Assembly (NCBI RefSeq): GCF_010384365.1
Contig: NZ_CP048397.1
Location: 7,073,683-7,137,682 of the forward strand
DNA length: 64,000 nucleotides
From: Streptomyces sp. S4.7
GTDB taxonomy: Bacteria; Actinomycetota; Actinomycetes; Streptomycetales; Streptomycetaceae
Direction: 5' to 3'
Position 1 is the stretch's first letter, and each line of letters begins with the position of its first letter. The notes under the pieces are model-generated. The model was given only the letters and a program-made list of their open reading frames with translations. It made no database searches and was not told the origin of the DNA. The position numbers and the translations under genes are program-made. Shown here piece after piece: positions 46,251-54,644 of the stretch.

Positions 46251-47297
46251 CTACGTACCGCCGGTCCGAGAGGTCTCCGGTGGTGCCTCCGTGATGTCGA
46301 GGAAGACATGGTCGGCCTCCGGCCAGGTCCCGGCCACGGAACGCTTGATACGTACGCAGATCAGCTCGATCTCCTCGCTGTCGAGCCCCGGCACCAGATC
46401 GATCCGCGCCGCGATGAGCGCCGAGTCCATGCCGAGCCGCATGGTCAGCAGCTGGGCGACGTTGTCGATCTCGGGCTGGGCGTCGAGGAGCGAGGCGATC
46501 CGGCCGCGCAGTTCGGGATCGACGGACTCACCGACGAGCTGGACGCGCGCCTCGGAGCCGAGCCGGTACGCCACGTACACCAGCAGCAGACCGATGCCGA
46601 AGGACGCGCCCGCCTCCCACACCACCTCGCCGGTGACCAGATGCAGCACCATGCCCGCCATCGCGAGCAGCACACCGAGCACGGCGGTCGCGTCCTCGGC
46701 GACGACGGTCCGTACGGCGGGGTCCTTGGCGCTGCCCTTCTGCTTGCGCAGCTGATGCAGGGCGCGCAGCAGCGAACTGCCCTCGGCCACCAGGGCCACG
46801 CCGAGGACGATCAGGCCGGCCGTATAGCCGCTGGGGCTCTCCCCGTCGTCCGTGACCAGGGCGTTGTAGCCCTGGTAGAAGGAGAAACAGCCGCCCATGA
46901 CGAAGATCCCCACGGCCGCCAGGAGCGACCAGAAGTAGCGCTCCTTGCCGTATCCGAAGGGGTGACGGCGGTCTGCCGGGCGCCGGCTGCGGTGCAGGGC
47001 GGTGAGCAGGAAGACCTCGTTGACGCTGTCGGCCACGGAGTGCGCGGCTTCCGAGAGAAGCGCGGGCGACCCCGAGATGAGACCGCCGATCGCCTTCGCG
47101 ACGGCGATGACGATGTTCGCGGCGAGGGCCACGAGGATGGTGATCCGGGTATTTCCGTCGGACTTCTGTGTGTCGGGCTTCTTCTCGTCGAGTGTCTCCG
47201 TGTCGGACTCTTTCGCGTCGGACTTCTTCGCTTCGGGCGTCCTCGTGTCCGGCTTCTTCCTGTCCGGCTTCTTCGAGTCGAGTTCTTTCTGGTTCAA
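46251..47297 (-). CDS. Cation diffusion facilitator (CDF) transporter
   Basis: 348 aa from a TTG start at 47297 with GGAAGG upstream. An unusual ~47-residue charged N-terminus of KKPD/KKSD-like repeats precedes six helices. Family motifs are LLSEAAHSVADSVNE (metal site H-x3-D), HPFGYGKERYFWS, and a cytoplasmic C-terminal domain (LAAQPEID-like region). It exports divalent metals such as Zn2+ or Fe2+ in exchange for protons. The frame is open much further upstream but that part lacks homology signals. Confidence 0.83.
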   Translation of the reverse strand: MNQKELDSKKPDRKKPDTRTPEAKKSDAKESDTETLDEKKPDTQKSDGNTRITILVALAANIVIAVAKAIGGLISGSPALLSEAAHSVADSVNEVFLLTALHRSRRPADRRHPFGYGKERYFWSLLAAVGIFVMGGCFSFYQGYNALVTDDGESPSGYTAGLIVLGVALVAEGSSLLRALHQLRKQKGSAKDPAVRTVVAEDATAVLGVLLAMAGMVLHLVTGEVVWEAGASFGIGLLLVYVAYRLGSEARVQLVGESVDPELRGRIASLLDAQPEIDNVAQLLTMRLGMDSALIAARIDLVPGLDSEEIELICVRIKRSVAGTWPEADHVFLDITEAPPETSRTGGT

Positions 47298-47585
47298 GTC
47301 GGCCTTCCGCTCTCGGGCGTGGCCGGACCCCACATGTCGGCCGCTCCGCCGCGTGTACCCCGCGGGCACCGGCCGAATCGACGCCACGAGACGCCGTGCG
47401 GCGCCGTACGGCGTGGGCAGGACCGATCCGGCCATCGGCACGGCGATCCGGTGCGTCCGGGGCCGCAGACCCGGCCGTCTCGCGTTCCGGGCGACATGCG
47501 GGCCGGGTGCTCTGCTGGCACAGTCGTCAGGGAGCGGAGGGGAGCCGGGGCATCCACCGACACGACCCGAGTGAGGCGAGCGGTC

Positions 47586-48377
47586 ATGGCACCGAGGCAT
47601 CCTGTGTTCGGGGCGCCGTGCTGGGCGAGCCTGCTTGCCCGCGATCTCGCGGACACGCAGAGCTTCTACGGTGCCGTACTCGGCTGGACCTTCCGCCCCG
47701 CCAAGCTCGGCGACCAGTTCGTCGTGGCGGAGTCCGACGGTGTACCCGTCGCGAGCATCGGCGCGCTGGCCCCCGCGCTCCAGGTCGCGGTGGCCTGGAC
47801 GCCGTACTTCGTGGTGAGCGACGTGGACGCGACGGCCGCCCGCATCAGGGAGCGCAGCGCAACGGTCGCCGTGGGCCCCCTGGCCTTCGAGATGGGGCGG
47901 GCGGCGCTCGCCGCCGACCGGGACGGTGCCGTCTTCGGCTTCTGGGAGGGTGAGCCGCTGCCCGACGCCACAGCCAAGCTCGGCGGCCCCCCTTTCCGCC
48001 TGGAACTGCGGACCTATGACGCCATCGCTGCGGCGATCTTCTACGGCGAGGTGCTGAAGTGGGCCGAGGACGGGACGGGCACCATCGACGTCAGCTACGA
48101 GCAGGACCGCGTCGTGCTCCGTACGGGGCGGGGCGCGGGGCACGTCGTGGCGCGAATAGGCAGCGGTGGCATCGAGGCGGCGGCGGACCCCCATCTGCGC
48201 CCGCGGTGGCATGTGTCGTTCGCCGTGGACGGTGTGAAGGCGATCAGGGCGGCGGCCGAGACCGCCGAGGCGATGGGCGGCGCCGTGGTCGCGGCGGAGA
48301 AGACCGCGTACAAGGACGGGGAGCAGGTGACGCTGCGGGATCCCGACGGCGGTCTCTTCACCCTGACGGACCGCTGA
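47586..48377 (+). CDS. VOC-family protein with two glyoxalase-like domains
   Basis: 263 aa. Two betaalphabetabetabeta units are present: ASLLARDLADTQSFYGAVLGWTF (about 14-125) and RLELRTYDAIAAAIFYGEVLKW (about 136-260, ending VTLRDPDGGLFTLTDR). Proteins of this layout include hydroxylases and antibiotic-binding proteins; the activity is unknown. The start ATG 47586 has GAGG upstream. Confidence 0.82.
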   Translation: MAPRHPVFGAPCWASLLARDLADTQSFYGAVLGWTFRPAKLGDQFVVAESDGVPVASIGALAPALQVAVAWTPYFVVSDVDATAARIRERSATVAVGPLAFEMGRAALAADRDGAVFGFWEGEPLPDATAKLGGPPFRLELRTYDAIAAAIFYGEVLKWAEDGTGTIDVSYEQDRVVLRTGRGAGHVVARIGSGGIEAAADPHLRPRWHVSFAVDGVKAIRAAAETAEAMGGAVVAAEKTAYKDGEQVTLRDPDGGLFTLTDR

Positions 48378-48582
48378 GCGCGAGCGCTCCGGGCGACGGG
48401 CCGCGAGACGGAGGCCGGCCCGCCCGGGTTTTCGGCCCGCGATCGGGTATGCGGCCCGGCGGGCGACCCGGCGCTCCGCGGTCGGTGAGCCGCCGTCCGG
48501 CGACCGGCGCGCCACCGCGACCGGGGCCCGGCGACCACCGACGTGACCATGACGACGTGCCGAACACCAGGCGACGAAGGGA

Positions 48583-48870
48583 ATGACCGTGAACGAGCGA
48601 CATCCGGAGGGCAACGAGGGGAACGGCGCGGCCGTCCCGAGGGACCTCCCCGACCAGCACGCCCACCCCGGTGACGATCCGCTGGACGTGGATGTGGAGG
48701 GCATGGGCTCGTCCGATGAGCCCGACGACGCCCCGGACCCGGCAAAAGCCCCGGAGGAGCCCGACCAGTCGCTGCCCGACGCGGACGAGGCCGGAGCGGG
48801 CAGGCGCGGCGAACCCAACACCGGCGGGGTGCATCCCGAGCAGCCCGTCCCCGACGAGCCGTCGGGCTGA
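48583..48870 (+). CDS. Acidic disordered small protein
   Basis: 95 aa, rich in Asp, Glu, Pro and Gly (DDPLDVDVEGMGSSDEPDDAPD...), so intrinsically disordered. No known domain. It lies 37 nt before the next small gene on the same strand. The start may be ATG 48583 or GTG 48589. Third-position GC supports coding. Confidence 0.5.
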   Translation: MTVNERHPEGNEGNGAAVPRDLPDQHAHPGDDPLDVDVEGMGSSDEPDDAPDPAKAPEEPDQSLPDADEAGAGRRGEPNTGGVHPEQPVPDEPSG

Positions 48871-48907
48871 CCGGCCCGGCGCCCACTTCCCAGCGGAGGA
48901 AACCACG

Positions 48908-49300
48908 GTGAAGAGCACGCGAGAGCCCGCGGCGGCACACGGCATCGACGCGGAAGTGACGGTGGAACTCAGCGGTTGCGAGACGGAGGACGCGCACGCC
49001 GTGTTCGGCGCGCTGCGCACCGTCTTCGCCTCCGACCGCGCGCCCGACGACAGGCCGCAGGAGGTGACGGGCGCCCGTCCGACGGTGTGGAGTTCGACCT
49101 TCGACGTGTCGGAGGTACGGCGGAAGGCCGGCCCGACCCGGCTGAGCGGGCCGGTGACCGCGGACGTCCAGGGCGGCTACTGGGCGGTCGCGAAACTCCA
49201 GGAGGAACTGACCGGCGCGTTCGCCGTACAGGTGCTGGGTACGGCCGCGGGTGACCAGGAACAGGAGGTCCAGCTACGGCTGGACACACGCCATCGGTGA
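48908..49300 (+). CDS. Hypothetical protein
   Basis: 130 aa from GTG 48908, behind GGAGGA. An alpha/beta-like composition (DAEVTVELSGCETEDAHAVFGALRTVF) with no recognised family. The stop codon lies inside the first unit of a tandem repeat at 49297. It is probably co-transcribed with the preceding disordered protein. Confidence 0.55.
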   Translation: MKSTREPAAAHGIDAEVTVELSGCETEDAHAVFGALRTVFASDRAPDDRPQEVTGARPTVWSSTFDVSEVRRKAGPTRLSGPVTADVQGGYWAVAKLQEELTGAFAVQVLGTAAGDQEQEVQLRLDTRHR

Positions 49301-49399
49301 GACGCCGCCCGTGAGACGCCGTCAGTGAGACGGCGCCCGCGAGACGCCCCGTGAACGCTGCCGGTGGGACGCCGTCCGCGAGACGCGGTCAGTGAGATG
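49297..49399 (+). repeat. ~14-nt tandem repeat array, consensus GTGAGACGCCGYCM
   Basis: Units begin at 49297, 49311, 49325, 49339, 49351, 49364, 49378 and a partial one at 49392; two are 12-13 nt. The array fills the gap between two genes, and the first unit supplies the stop codon of the upstream gene. Confidence 0.8.
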
Positions 49400-49427
49400 T
49401 CCGTTCGCGGGAAGAGGAGGCTGAGAA

Positions 49428-49802
49428 GTGACGAGTGTGACGTTCTCTCTGGTGGCGCTGGACTGTCAGAACCCGGCGGCCCTCGCCGAGTTCTACCAAG
49501 GCGTGCTCGGCGGGGAGATCAGCCACGACTACGAGGACTGGTGGGTGCTGCGCGAACCGGGCGGTGCCCGGATCGCCTTCCAGCGGGCCCCCGGCCACCG
49601 CGCCCCGGACTGGCCGCGCGCGGACTCCGACTCGCGGCAGGCGCACCTCGACTTCGAGGTGGCCGATATGGCGGCCGCGCAGGAGAAGGTGCTGGCGCTC
49701 GGCGCCACCGCTCTCGATCTCGATGACGACGGGGGTAAACGTGGCTTCCGGGTGTACGCGGATCCGGCCGGTCATCCCTTCTGCCTCTGCCGGACCGCCT
49801 GA
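49428..49802 (+). CDS. VOC-family (glyoxalase-like) protein
   Basis: 124 aa from GTG 49428. A single glyoxalase/bleomycin-resistance fold: LVALDCQNPAALAEFYQGVLGGE, RQAHLDFEVADMAAAQEKVLALGA and YADPAGHPFCLC. The substrate is unknown. It is the second VOC gene within 2 kb. Confidence 0.83.
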   Translation: MTSVTFSLVALDCQNPAALAEFYQGVLGGEISHDYEDWWVLREPGGARIAFQRAPGHRAPDWPRADSDSRQAHLDFEVADMAAAQEKVLALGATALDLDDDGGKRGFRVYADPAGHPFCLCRTA

Positions 49803-50034
49803 CCGACCGGGGACCCGCTTCGACCAGCGCGTTTTCCGTCCTGTCCGCCCCCGGAGCACTGTCTCGCGCCGTGCCCCGGGAGCAGCCGCGAGGAGCCGAC
49901 GAGTTGCGCATTCGGCTCCGTCGGGTCAGTCTTTTCAGTGACCCAGAAGTGGCTGACGCTCACGCTTCGTATTCGGGGGTCGTTGCAACAACGAGGTGAA
50001 GCAAGTGGGCCCCTGTGTGTGAGGAGCCTGGACC

Positions 50035-50532
50035 ATGACGATTCCACTCGGCCGCTACTACGAGGTGGAATTGCACGCCTCTCCGGAGCGCGTATCGCAG
50101 ATCCGGCGCATTGTCGCCGCACACCTTCGACACTGGAATCTCGACCCGCAAGTCGACCCGGTCTGCTCGGGCATCGACGAACTGCTGACCAATGTCCACC
50201 GTCATGTCGGTGAGGGCAGCAAGTGCGCGGTCGAACTCCGCTGGACCGGCCGGTATCTCACGGCCGCCGTCTCGGACAACGGACCCGAGCTGCCCCGGCT
50301 GTCCTCGGCCGGTGGCGGCGGACTCGCCCGCCTCGCCTCACTGAGCGACAGCTGGGGTACCTGTGGGACGGTGGAAGGCAAGGTCGTCTGGTTCACCAGG
50401 AGCGTGGAGGCGCCGCAGAACGTCCTGCGGCTGCCCACCCTCCCGGTGGGCGGGACCGACGCGGCGGCGAAGGAGCCGGTTCCGGCACTGACGCCGGTAC
50501 CGGCGTTCGCACCGTTCCTGGCCACGGCCTGA
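50035..50532 (+). CDS. HATPase (RsbW-like) regulatory protein
   Basis: 165 aa. HATPase_c_2 domain at 15-125 with N box IDELLTNVHRHV and G1 box AVSDNGPEL, followed by GGGGLARLASL. A Pro/Ala-rich tail follows. Such stand-alone proteins act as anti-sigma or regulatory kinases in Streptomyces. Its partner is not visible here. A terminator hairpin follows at 50566. Confidence 0.85.
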   Translation: MTIPLGRYYEVELHASPERVSQIRRIVAAHLRHWNLDPQVDPVCSGIDELLTNVHRHVGEGSKCAVELRWTGRYLTAAVSDNGPELPRLSSAGGGGLARLASLSDSWGTCGTVEGKVVWFTRSVEAPQNVLRLPTLPVGGTDAAAKEPVPALTPVPAFAPFLATA

Positions 50533-50565
50533 CGACGGCGCCGTATCCCGTATCTCGGGGCAGGG

Positions 50566-50590
50566 CGGCTCCGGGCCCGGCCCGGAGCCG
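50566..50590 (+). terminator. Hairpin terminator
   Basis: An 11-bp perfect inverted repeat (50566-50576, 50580-50590), 34 nt after the HATPase gene. Confidence 0.7.
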
Positions 50591-50762
50591 TATCGCGGCC
50601 CTCGCGGGCGCGTTCCGGCCGTCGTCCCGGATCAGCTTCCGGGGCCGTGTTTCGGACGGCCTCGCGGCCCACGCTCCGGTTTGTACTTTTCGGTCCGGTG
50701 ACCTCGGGTACGCGCTCGGACGAGAGCCCGTGTCCAGGTGGCGCGGAGACAAGGAGTCAGAG

Positions 50763-50939
50763 ATGGAAACCGACCAGGGCACGCGGACGTTCCGCGGCCG
50801 ATCGGCCGAGCGCGAGGGGCAGTTGCGTACGTGCCTCCCGGCGCGCGTCACGATCCGCGACGGCGAACCGAGAGACGCCGGCCAGGGAAAGCAGGAGACG
50901 GTGGATCAGGAGTGGAATGTGGTTCGGGGAGAGGACTGA
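50763..50939 (+). CDS. Small protein coupled to the WhiB gene
   Basis: 58 aa, charged and soluble (METDQGTRTFRGRSAEREG...; ends WNVVRGED). AAGGAG lies six nt before ATG 50763. Its stop is directly followed by the WhiB ATG, so the two are likely translated as a unit. No family is recognised; a single Cys is present. Confidence 0.55.
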   Translation: METDQGTRTFRGRSAEREGQLRTCLPARVTIRDGEPRDAGQGKQETVDQEWNVVRGED

Positions 50940-51317
50940 ATGACTGCGAGGCTGCACATCGATCAGACAGGTACGGCGGACGAGAGCCGGGCGGGCTCCG
51001 GTTGCGACGTGTGGGAATGGCTGCGGGACGCGGCCTGCGCGCACGCAGATCCCGAACTCTTCTTCCCGGTGGGGGATTCCGGTCCCGCCGCCGAACAGGC
51101 GGAGCGCGCCAAGGAGGTGTGCCACAGCTGCCCGGTGGAGAGGCAGTGCCTCGAATGGGCGCTCAACACCGGTCGTACATCCGGGGTTTGGGGCGGCACG
51201 GATGACGAGGAACGCCGCCGGCTGCGGCGCAACGGCCGACGTCGGGTGCCCGCGCCGCGCGGCAGGCAGTCGCAGGCGTCGGGGCCGGGCGGCACGCGCC
51301 GTCCTCGCAGCCACTGA
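50940..51317 (+). CDS. WhiB-family iron-sulfur transcription factor
   Basis: 125 aa. The four cluster Cys are Cys33, Cys61, Cys64 and Cys70 (C-xn-C-x2-C-x5-C), followed by the GVWGGTDDEERR turn and a basic tail that contacts DNA. WhiB proteins hold a [4Fe-4S] cluster and act with the principal sigma factor. Which paralogue (WblX) this is cannot be fixed from sequence alone. Confidence 0.92.
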   Translation: MTARLHIDQTGTADESRAGSGCDVWEWLRDAACAHADPELFFPVGDSGPAAEQAERAKEVCHSCPVERQCLEWALNTGRTSGVWGGTDDEERRRLRRNGRRRVPAPRGRQSQASGPGGTRRPRSH

Positions 51318-51409
51318 GAGGCGCGCCCGACCGTTCGACGTCCGACCGTTCGACGTCCGACGGCACAACGTCCGGTGGCGCAAGGCCCCTTGAAGGAGGC
51401 GTGAGTTCG

Positions 51410-52369
51410 ATGAGCAGCACCCGAGGAGCCCGCTCGGCGGACTCCGCTCCGGCGGGCGGGGAAAGCGTCCGGGCGGGCGGCCGGACCGTACGTGTCCACC
51501 GGCCGGACAAGGTCCTCTTCCCCGCCGCGGGCGGCGGCGTCGACCTCACGAAGGCGGATCTGGCCGAGTACTACCGCTCCGTCGCCCGGTACATGCTGCC
51601 TGAACTCAGAGGCAGACCACTGATGTTGGAGCGGCATCCGGACGGACTCGACGGACCCCGCTTCATGCAGAAGAACATTCCCGGCAACTACCCCGACTGG
51701 GCGCGGCGGGCCGAGATGGCGAAGAAGGGCGGGACCGTCACGCACCCGGTGTGCGACGACACCGCGACGCTCGTCCACCTCGCCGACCAGGCGAGCATCA
51801 CCTTCCACCGCTGGCTGTCACGGGAGGACCGCCCGGACTTCCCGGACCGGCTGGTGTTCGATCTCGACCCGGCCGAGGACGACTTCGAGCCCGTACGCGA
51901 CGCCGCGCTGCTGCTCGGCGAACTGCTCGGCGAGGTGGGACTGCCGGCCACGCTGATGACGACCGGGTCCAAGGGGCTGCACGTGATCGTCAGGCTGGAC
52001 GGAGCCGAGGGATACGACGAGGTACGGGGCTTCGCCACCGACGTGGCGCGCGTACTGGCGGCCCGTGCGCCGGACCGGCTGACCACGGAGCAGCGCACGG
52101 ACGCCCGTGGCGGCCGGCTCTATCTGGACGTCCAGCGCAACGCGTACGCGCAGACGGCGGTCGCGCCCTTCTCGGTACGCCCGAGAGAGGGCGCTCCGGT
52201 CGCGACACCCATCAGCTGGGACCAGTTGGAGGACCCCGAGGTCAACGCGCGGCGCTGGACGGTCACGAACGTACTGGAGCAGGCGCGCACCCGCCCCTGG
52301 TCCGGAGTTCCGGCCAGGGGCAGGGCGCTCGGCCCGGCGCGGCGGAGGCTGGACGCCCTGTCCCCGTAG
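51410..52369 (+). CDS. LigD-type DNA polymerase/primase domain protein (NHEJ)
   Basis: 319 aa from ATG 51410, with AAGGAGG upstream. It is a stand-alone archaeo-eukaryotic primase polymerase domain: LFPAAGGGVDLTKADLAEYYRSVA, LVFDLDPAED (catalytic D-x-D) and TTGSKGLHVIVRLDG. It extends or fills ends during non-homologous end joining. The ligase and nuclease domains of LigD are absent and must be elsewhere. Ku is encoded 4 kb downstream. Confidence 0.88.
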   Translation: MSSTRGARSADSAPAGGESVRAGGRTVRVHRPDKVLFPAAGGGVDLTKADLAEYYRSVARYMLPELRGRPLMLERHPDGLDGPRFMQKNIPGNYPDWARRAEMAKKGGTVTHPVCDDTATLVHLADQASITFHRWLSREDRPDFPDRLVFDLDPAEDDFEPVRDAALLLGELLGEVGLPATLMTTGSKGLHVIVRLDGAEGYDEVRGFATDVARVLAARAPDRLTTEQRTDARGGRLYLDVQRNAYAQTAVAPFSVRPREGAPVATPISWDQLEDPEVNARRWTVTNVLEQARTRPWSGVPARGRALGPARRRLDALSP

Positions 52370-52384
52370 CGGCCGTGTCCGGAC

Positions 52385-52738
52385 TCAGACGCTGTCGGGG
52401 AACTCTCCCGCCAGCGCGGCGGCCATCCGCAGGTGCGGACCGGCGTCGGTGGCCCGCCCCTGCCGCTCCAGCGTGCGTCCCAGCATCAGGCGCGCGTACT
52501 GCTCGACGGGGTCGCGCTCCAGAACGGCGAGCAGCTCCGTCTCGGCCTTCCGGAGCCGGGCGGAGTGGTAGTACGCCCGGGCGAGCAGCAGCCGCGGCGC
52601 GACCTGCTCGGGGACCTCCGCCACGAGCCCTTCGAGGATGCCGGCCGCCGTGACGTACTCCTGCGCCTCGAAGAACTGCTGGGCGCGTCCCCAGCGCTCG
52701 GCGGCGGTTCCGAAGTCGTAGTACGTGCTGGTGTCCAC
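52385..52738 (-). CDS. Tetratricopeptide-repeat protein
   Basis: 117 aa from GTG 52738, with AGGAGGAG upstream. Two to three TPR-like helical pairs are seen: AQQFFEAQEYVTAAGILEGLV, ARAYYHSARLRKAETELLAVLERDP and LGRTLERQGRATDAGPHL. It is probably a protein-protein interaction module. It is convergent with the LigD-type gene. Confidence 0.82.
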   Translation of the reverse strand: MDTSTYYDFGTAAERWGRAQQFFEAQEYVTAAGILEGLVAEVPEQVAPRLLLARAYYHSARLRKAETELLAVLERDPVEQYARLMLGRTLERQGRATDAGPHLRMAAALAGEFPDSV

Positions 52739-52872
52739 TGCTCTCCTCCTGGCTCTCGTGCTGTTCACCGGCCCACAACAGCGCCGGGCGCCCGAACATT
52801 CCGATGGTTGAAACTTTGACATTCTCCTCGACCGTTATCCCGTGGATGCTGCCGTGAGGTACCGGTCGGGAT

Positions 52873-52886
52873 TAAGTTGTGCGCCA
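52873..52886 (+). promoter_or_regulatory. Possible leaderless -10 of the pirin gene
   Basis: TAAGTT (52873-52878) ends 7 nt before ATG 52886; no Shine-Dalgarno is seen. Confidence 0.35.
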
Positions 52887-53851
52887 TGAGCAATCTTGAT
52901 CGTCAGGCGACGCTCTCCGTCTGCGGCGGCCGCGGCTTCGTCGTCGCCGAGCCGGTGCGTGAACTCCTCAGCCCCCGTCACGTCAAGCTCGGCGAGTCCA
53001 CCGAGGTACGCCGACTGCTGCCCAACCTCGGGCGCCGCATGGTCGGCGCGTGGGCCTTCGTCGATCACTACGGCCCCGACGACATCGCCGACGAGCCCGG
53101 CATGCAGGTGCCGCCCCATCCGCACATGGGACTCCAGACGGTCAGCTGGCTCCACGACGGCGAGGTCCTGCACCGCGACAGCCTGGGCAGCCTCCAGACC
53201 GTACGCCCCCGGGAGCTGGGCCTCATGACCTCGGGCCGGGCGATCAGCCACTCCGAGGAGAGCCCCCGCCCCCACGCCCGGCTCCTGCACGGCGCCCAAC
53301 TGTGGGTCGCGCTCCCCGACGCCCACCGCGGCGTGGACCCGCACTTCCAGTACCACGCGGACCTCCCCGAGGTCACGGCCCCGGGCCTGACGGCCACCGT
53401 CATCCTCGGCACCCTGGACGGCGCCACCTCCCCGGGCACGACGTACTCGCCCTTGGTCGGCGCCGACCTGACGCTCACCCCGGGCACGGACGCACGGCTG
53501 CCCCTCGACCCGGACTTCGAGTACGCGGTGCTGGCGATGTCCGGCGAGGCGCGGGTCGACGGCGTCCCGGTCCCGGCGGGCTCGATGCTCTACCTCGGCC
53601 GCGGCCGCACGGAACTCCTCCTCCGCACGGACTCACCGGCGGGCCTGATGCTGCTGGGCGGCGAGCCGTTCGAGGAGGAGATCGTGATGTGGTGGAACTT
53701 CATCGGGCGTTCACATGAGGAGATTGAGGTGGCACGCAAGGACTGGATGGAGGGCCCCCGCTTCGGCGAAGTGACGGGTTACGACGGCACCCGCCTCCCC
53801 GCCCCGGAACTCCCGCCGGTAGCCCTGAAGCCACGCGGCCGGGTGCGCTGA
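52886..53851 (+). CDS. Pirin-family protein
   Basis: 321 aa bicupin. The metal-binding N-terminal cupin is shown by VDHYGP, PHPHMGLQTVSW and HSEES (His and Glu ligands); LHGAQLWVALP is also typical. The C-terminal domain ends with EEIVMWWNFIGRSHEEIEVARKDW. Pirins bind Fe and some oxidise flavonoids; a redox or regulatory role is likely. GTG 52877 is an alternative start. Confidence 0.9.
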   Translation: MSNLDRQATLSVCGGRGFVVAEPVRELLSPRHVKLGESTEVRRLLPNLGRRMVGAWAFVDHYGPDDIADEPGMQVPPHPHMGLQTVSWLHDGEVLHRDSLGSLQTVRPRELGLMTSGRAISHSEESPRPHARLLHGAQLWVALPDAHRGVDPHFQYHADLPEVTAPGLTATVILGTLDGATSPGTTYSPLVGADLTLTPGTDARLPLDPDFEYAVLAMSGEARVDGVPVPAGSMLYLGRGRTELLLRTDSPAGLMLLGGEPFEEEIVMWWNFIGRSHEEIEVARKDWMEGPRFGEVTGYDGTRLPAPELPPVALKPRGRVR

Positions 53852-53896
53852 CCTGGCCTGATTGATTCTGTGACGGCATGCCGCGTGGCCTTCGCT

Positions 53897-53927
53897 GAGC
53901 CCCCTCGCCGGACCGGCGAGGGGGCTC
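53897..53927 (+). terminator. Strong hairpin terminator after the pirin gene
   Basis: A 15-bp perfect inverted repeat (53897-53911 and 53913-53927) with a 1-nt formal loop. Confidence 0.8.
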
Positions 53928-53941
53928 GGCTGTGCCTGCTG

Positions 53942-54352
53942 GTGGGCGCTCCCTCGGATTGGGCGGCGGTCACAGGTGTTGGCGGTGGCCTGCCCGTCGG
54001 CTACCCCCTGCCACCGGAGACCGGCTGGTGGAAAGCGATGGACGAGGAGACCTCAGCGGAGTTCGCGGCCGAGACCGGTGAACGCACGCTGGGCATCGTC
54101 GAACTCGCGGTACGTGCCGGGTGCCGGCGGCAGGGGGTGGCAGCCAGGATGCACTCCCATCTCCGGCACGGCCTCGGCGTCGAGCGCGTCACGTTGGCGA
54201 TGCGACCCGATCCGGAAGCGGCACCCGCGCACGCCGCTTACGCCGCATGGGGCTACCACCAGGTCGGCCACTGGCAGCCGGCAGACGATGAGCCCGTATC
54301 CCACATCATGCTGCTGACCCTGCCGGTCGCCGCACACCGGGTCGGCCGGTGA
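53942..54352 (+). pseudogene. N-terminally truncated GNAT acetyltransferase
   Basis: The visible frame encodes the second half of a GNAT domain: TLGIVELAVRAGCRRQGVAARMH (acetyl-CoA loop R-x-x-G-x-A) and AHAAYAAWGYHQVG. The first strands of the fold are missing. Upstream, the same frame runs straight into the pirin terminator hairpin, so it cannot be a real N-terminus. Likely a gene remnant; expression from GTG 53942 or ATG 54038 cannot be excluded. Confidence 0.55.
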
Positions 54353-54644
54353 CCGGGAACATGGTCAGGCTGCGGGAGTTGCCCCGGCGCCATCCCCGCG
54401 GGGGCCAGACGGACCCGCGTACGCCGGATCGGGGGAACCTGCCCGCCGGGCAGGGTGAGCCGCACAGGCTGCCCGGCGCGGGCGGCGCGGGCGGCGCGGG
54501 CAGGAGGATCCTGTGTCGCATCCTGCCCACGGCCCCGTCGACATCTGCCGGCCGCGGCGGGAATGTGCCGTGTGGGCGGCGGATGGTGCGCGGTACGGGA
54601 TCCAGCGCCTGGGGCACGGGTGACACCACCGTCGGGGCCACCTG
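54353..54644 (+). other. Intergenic stretch, no credible gene
   Basis: 292 nt. It has a short GC-rich triplication (GCGGGCGGC units near 54476-54505) and an open frame starting at 54349 whose composition is not gene-like. Nothing else is seen. Confidence 0.5.

Noticed and set aside
46172-48938. Very long N-terminal extensions of the CDF and VOC frames across each other
   Set aside because: Only the parts with family motifs are coding; the rest overlaps real genes on the other strand.
49297-49399. CRISPR-like array
   Set aside because: Units are about 14 nt without unique spacers and no cas genes are present.
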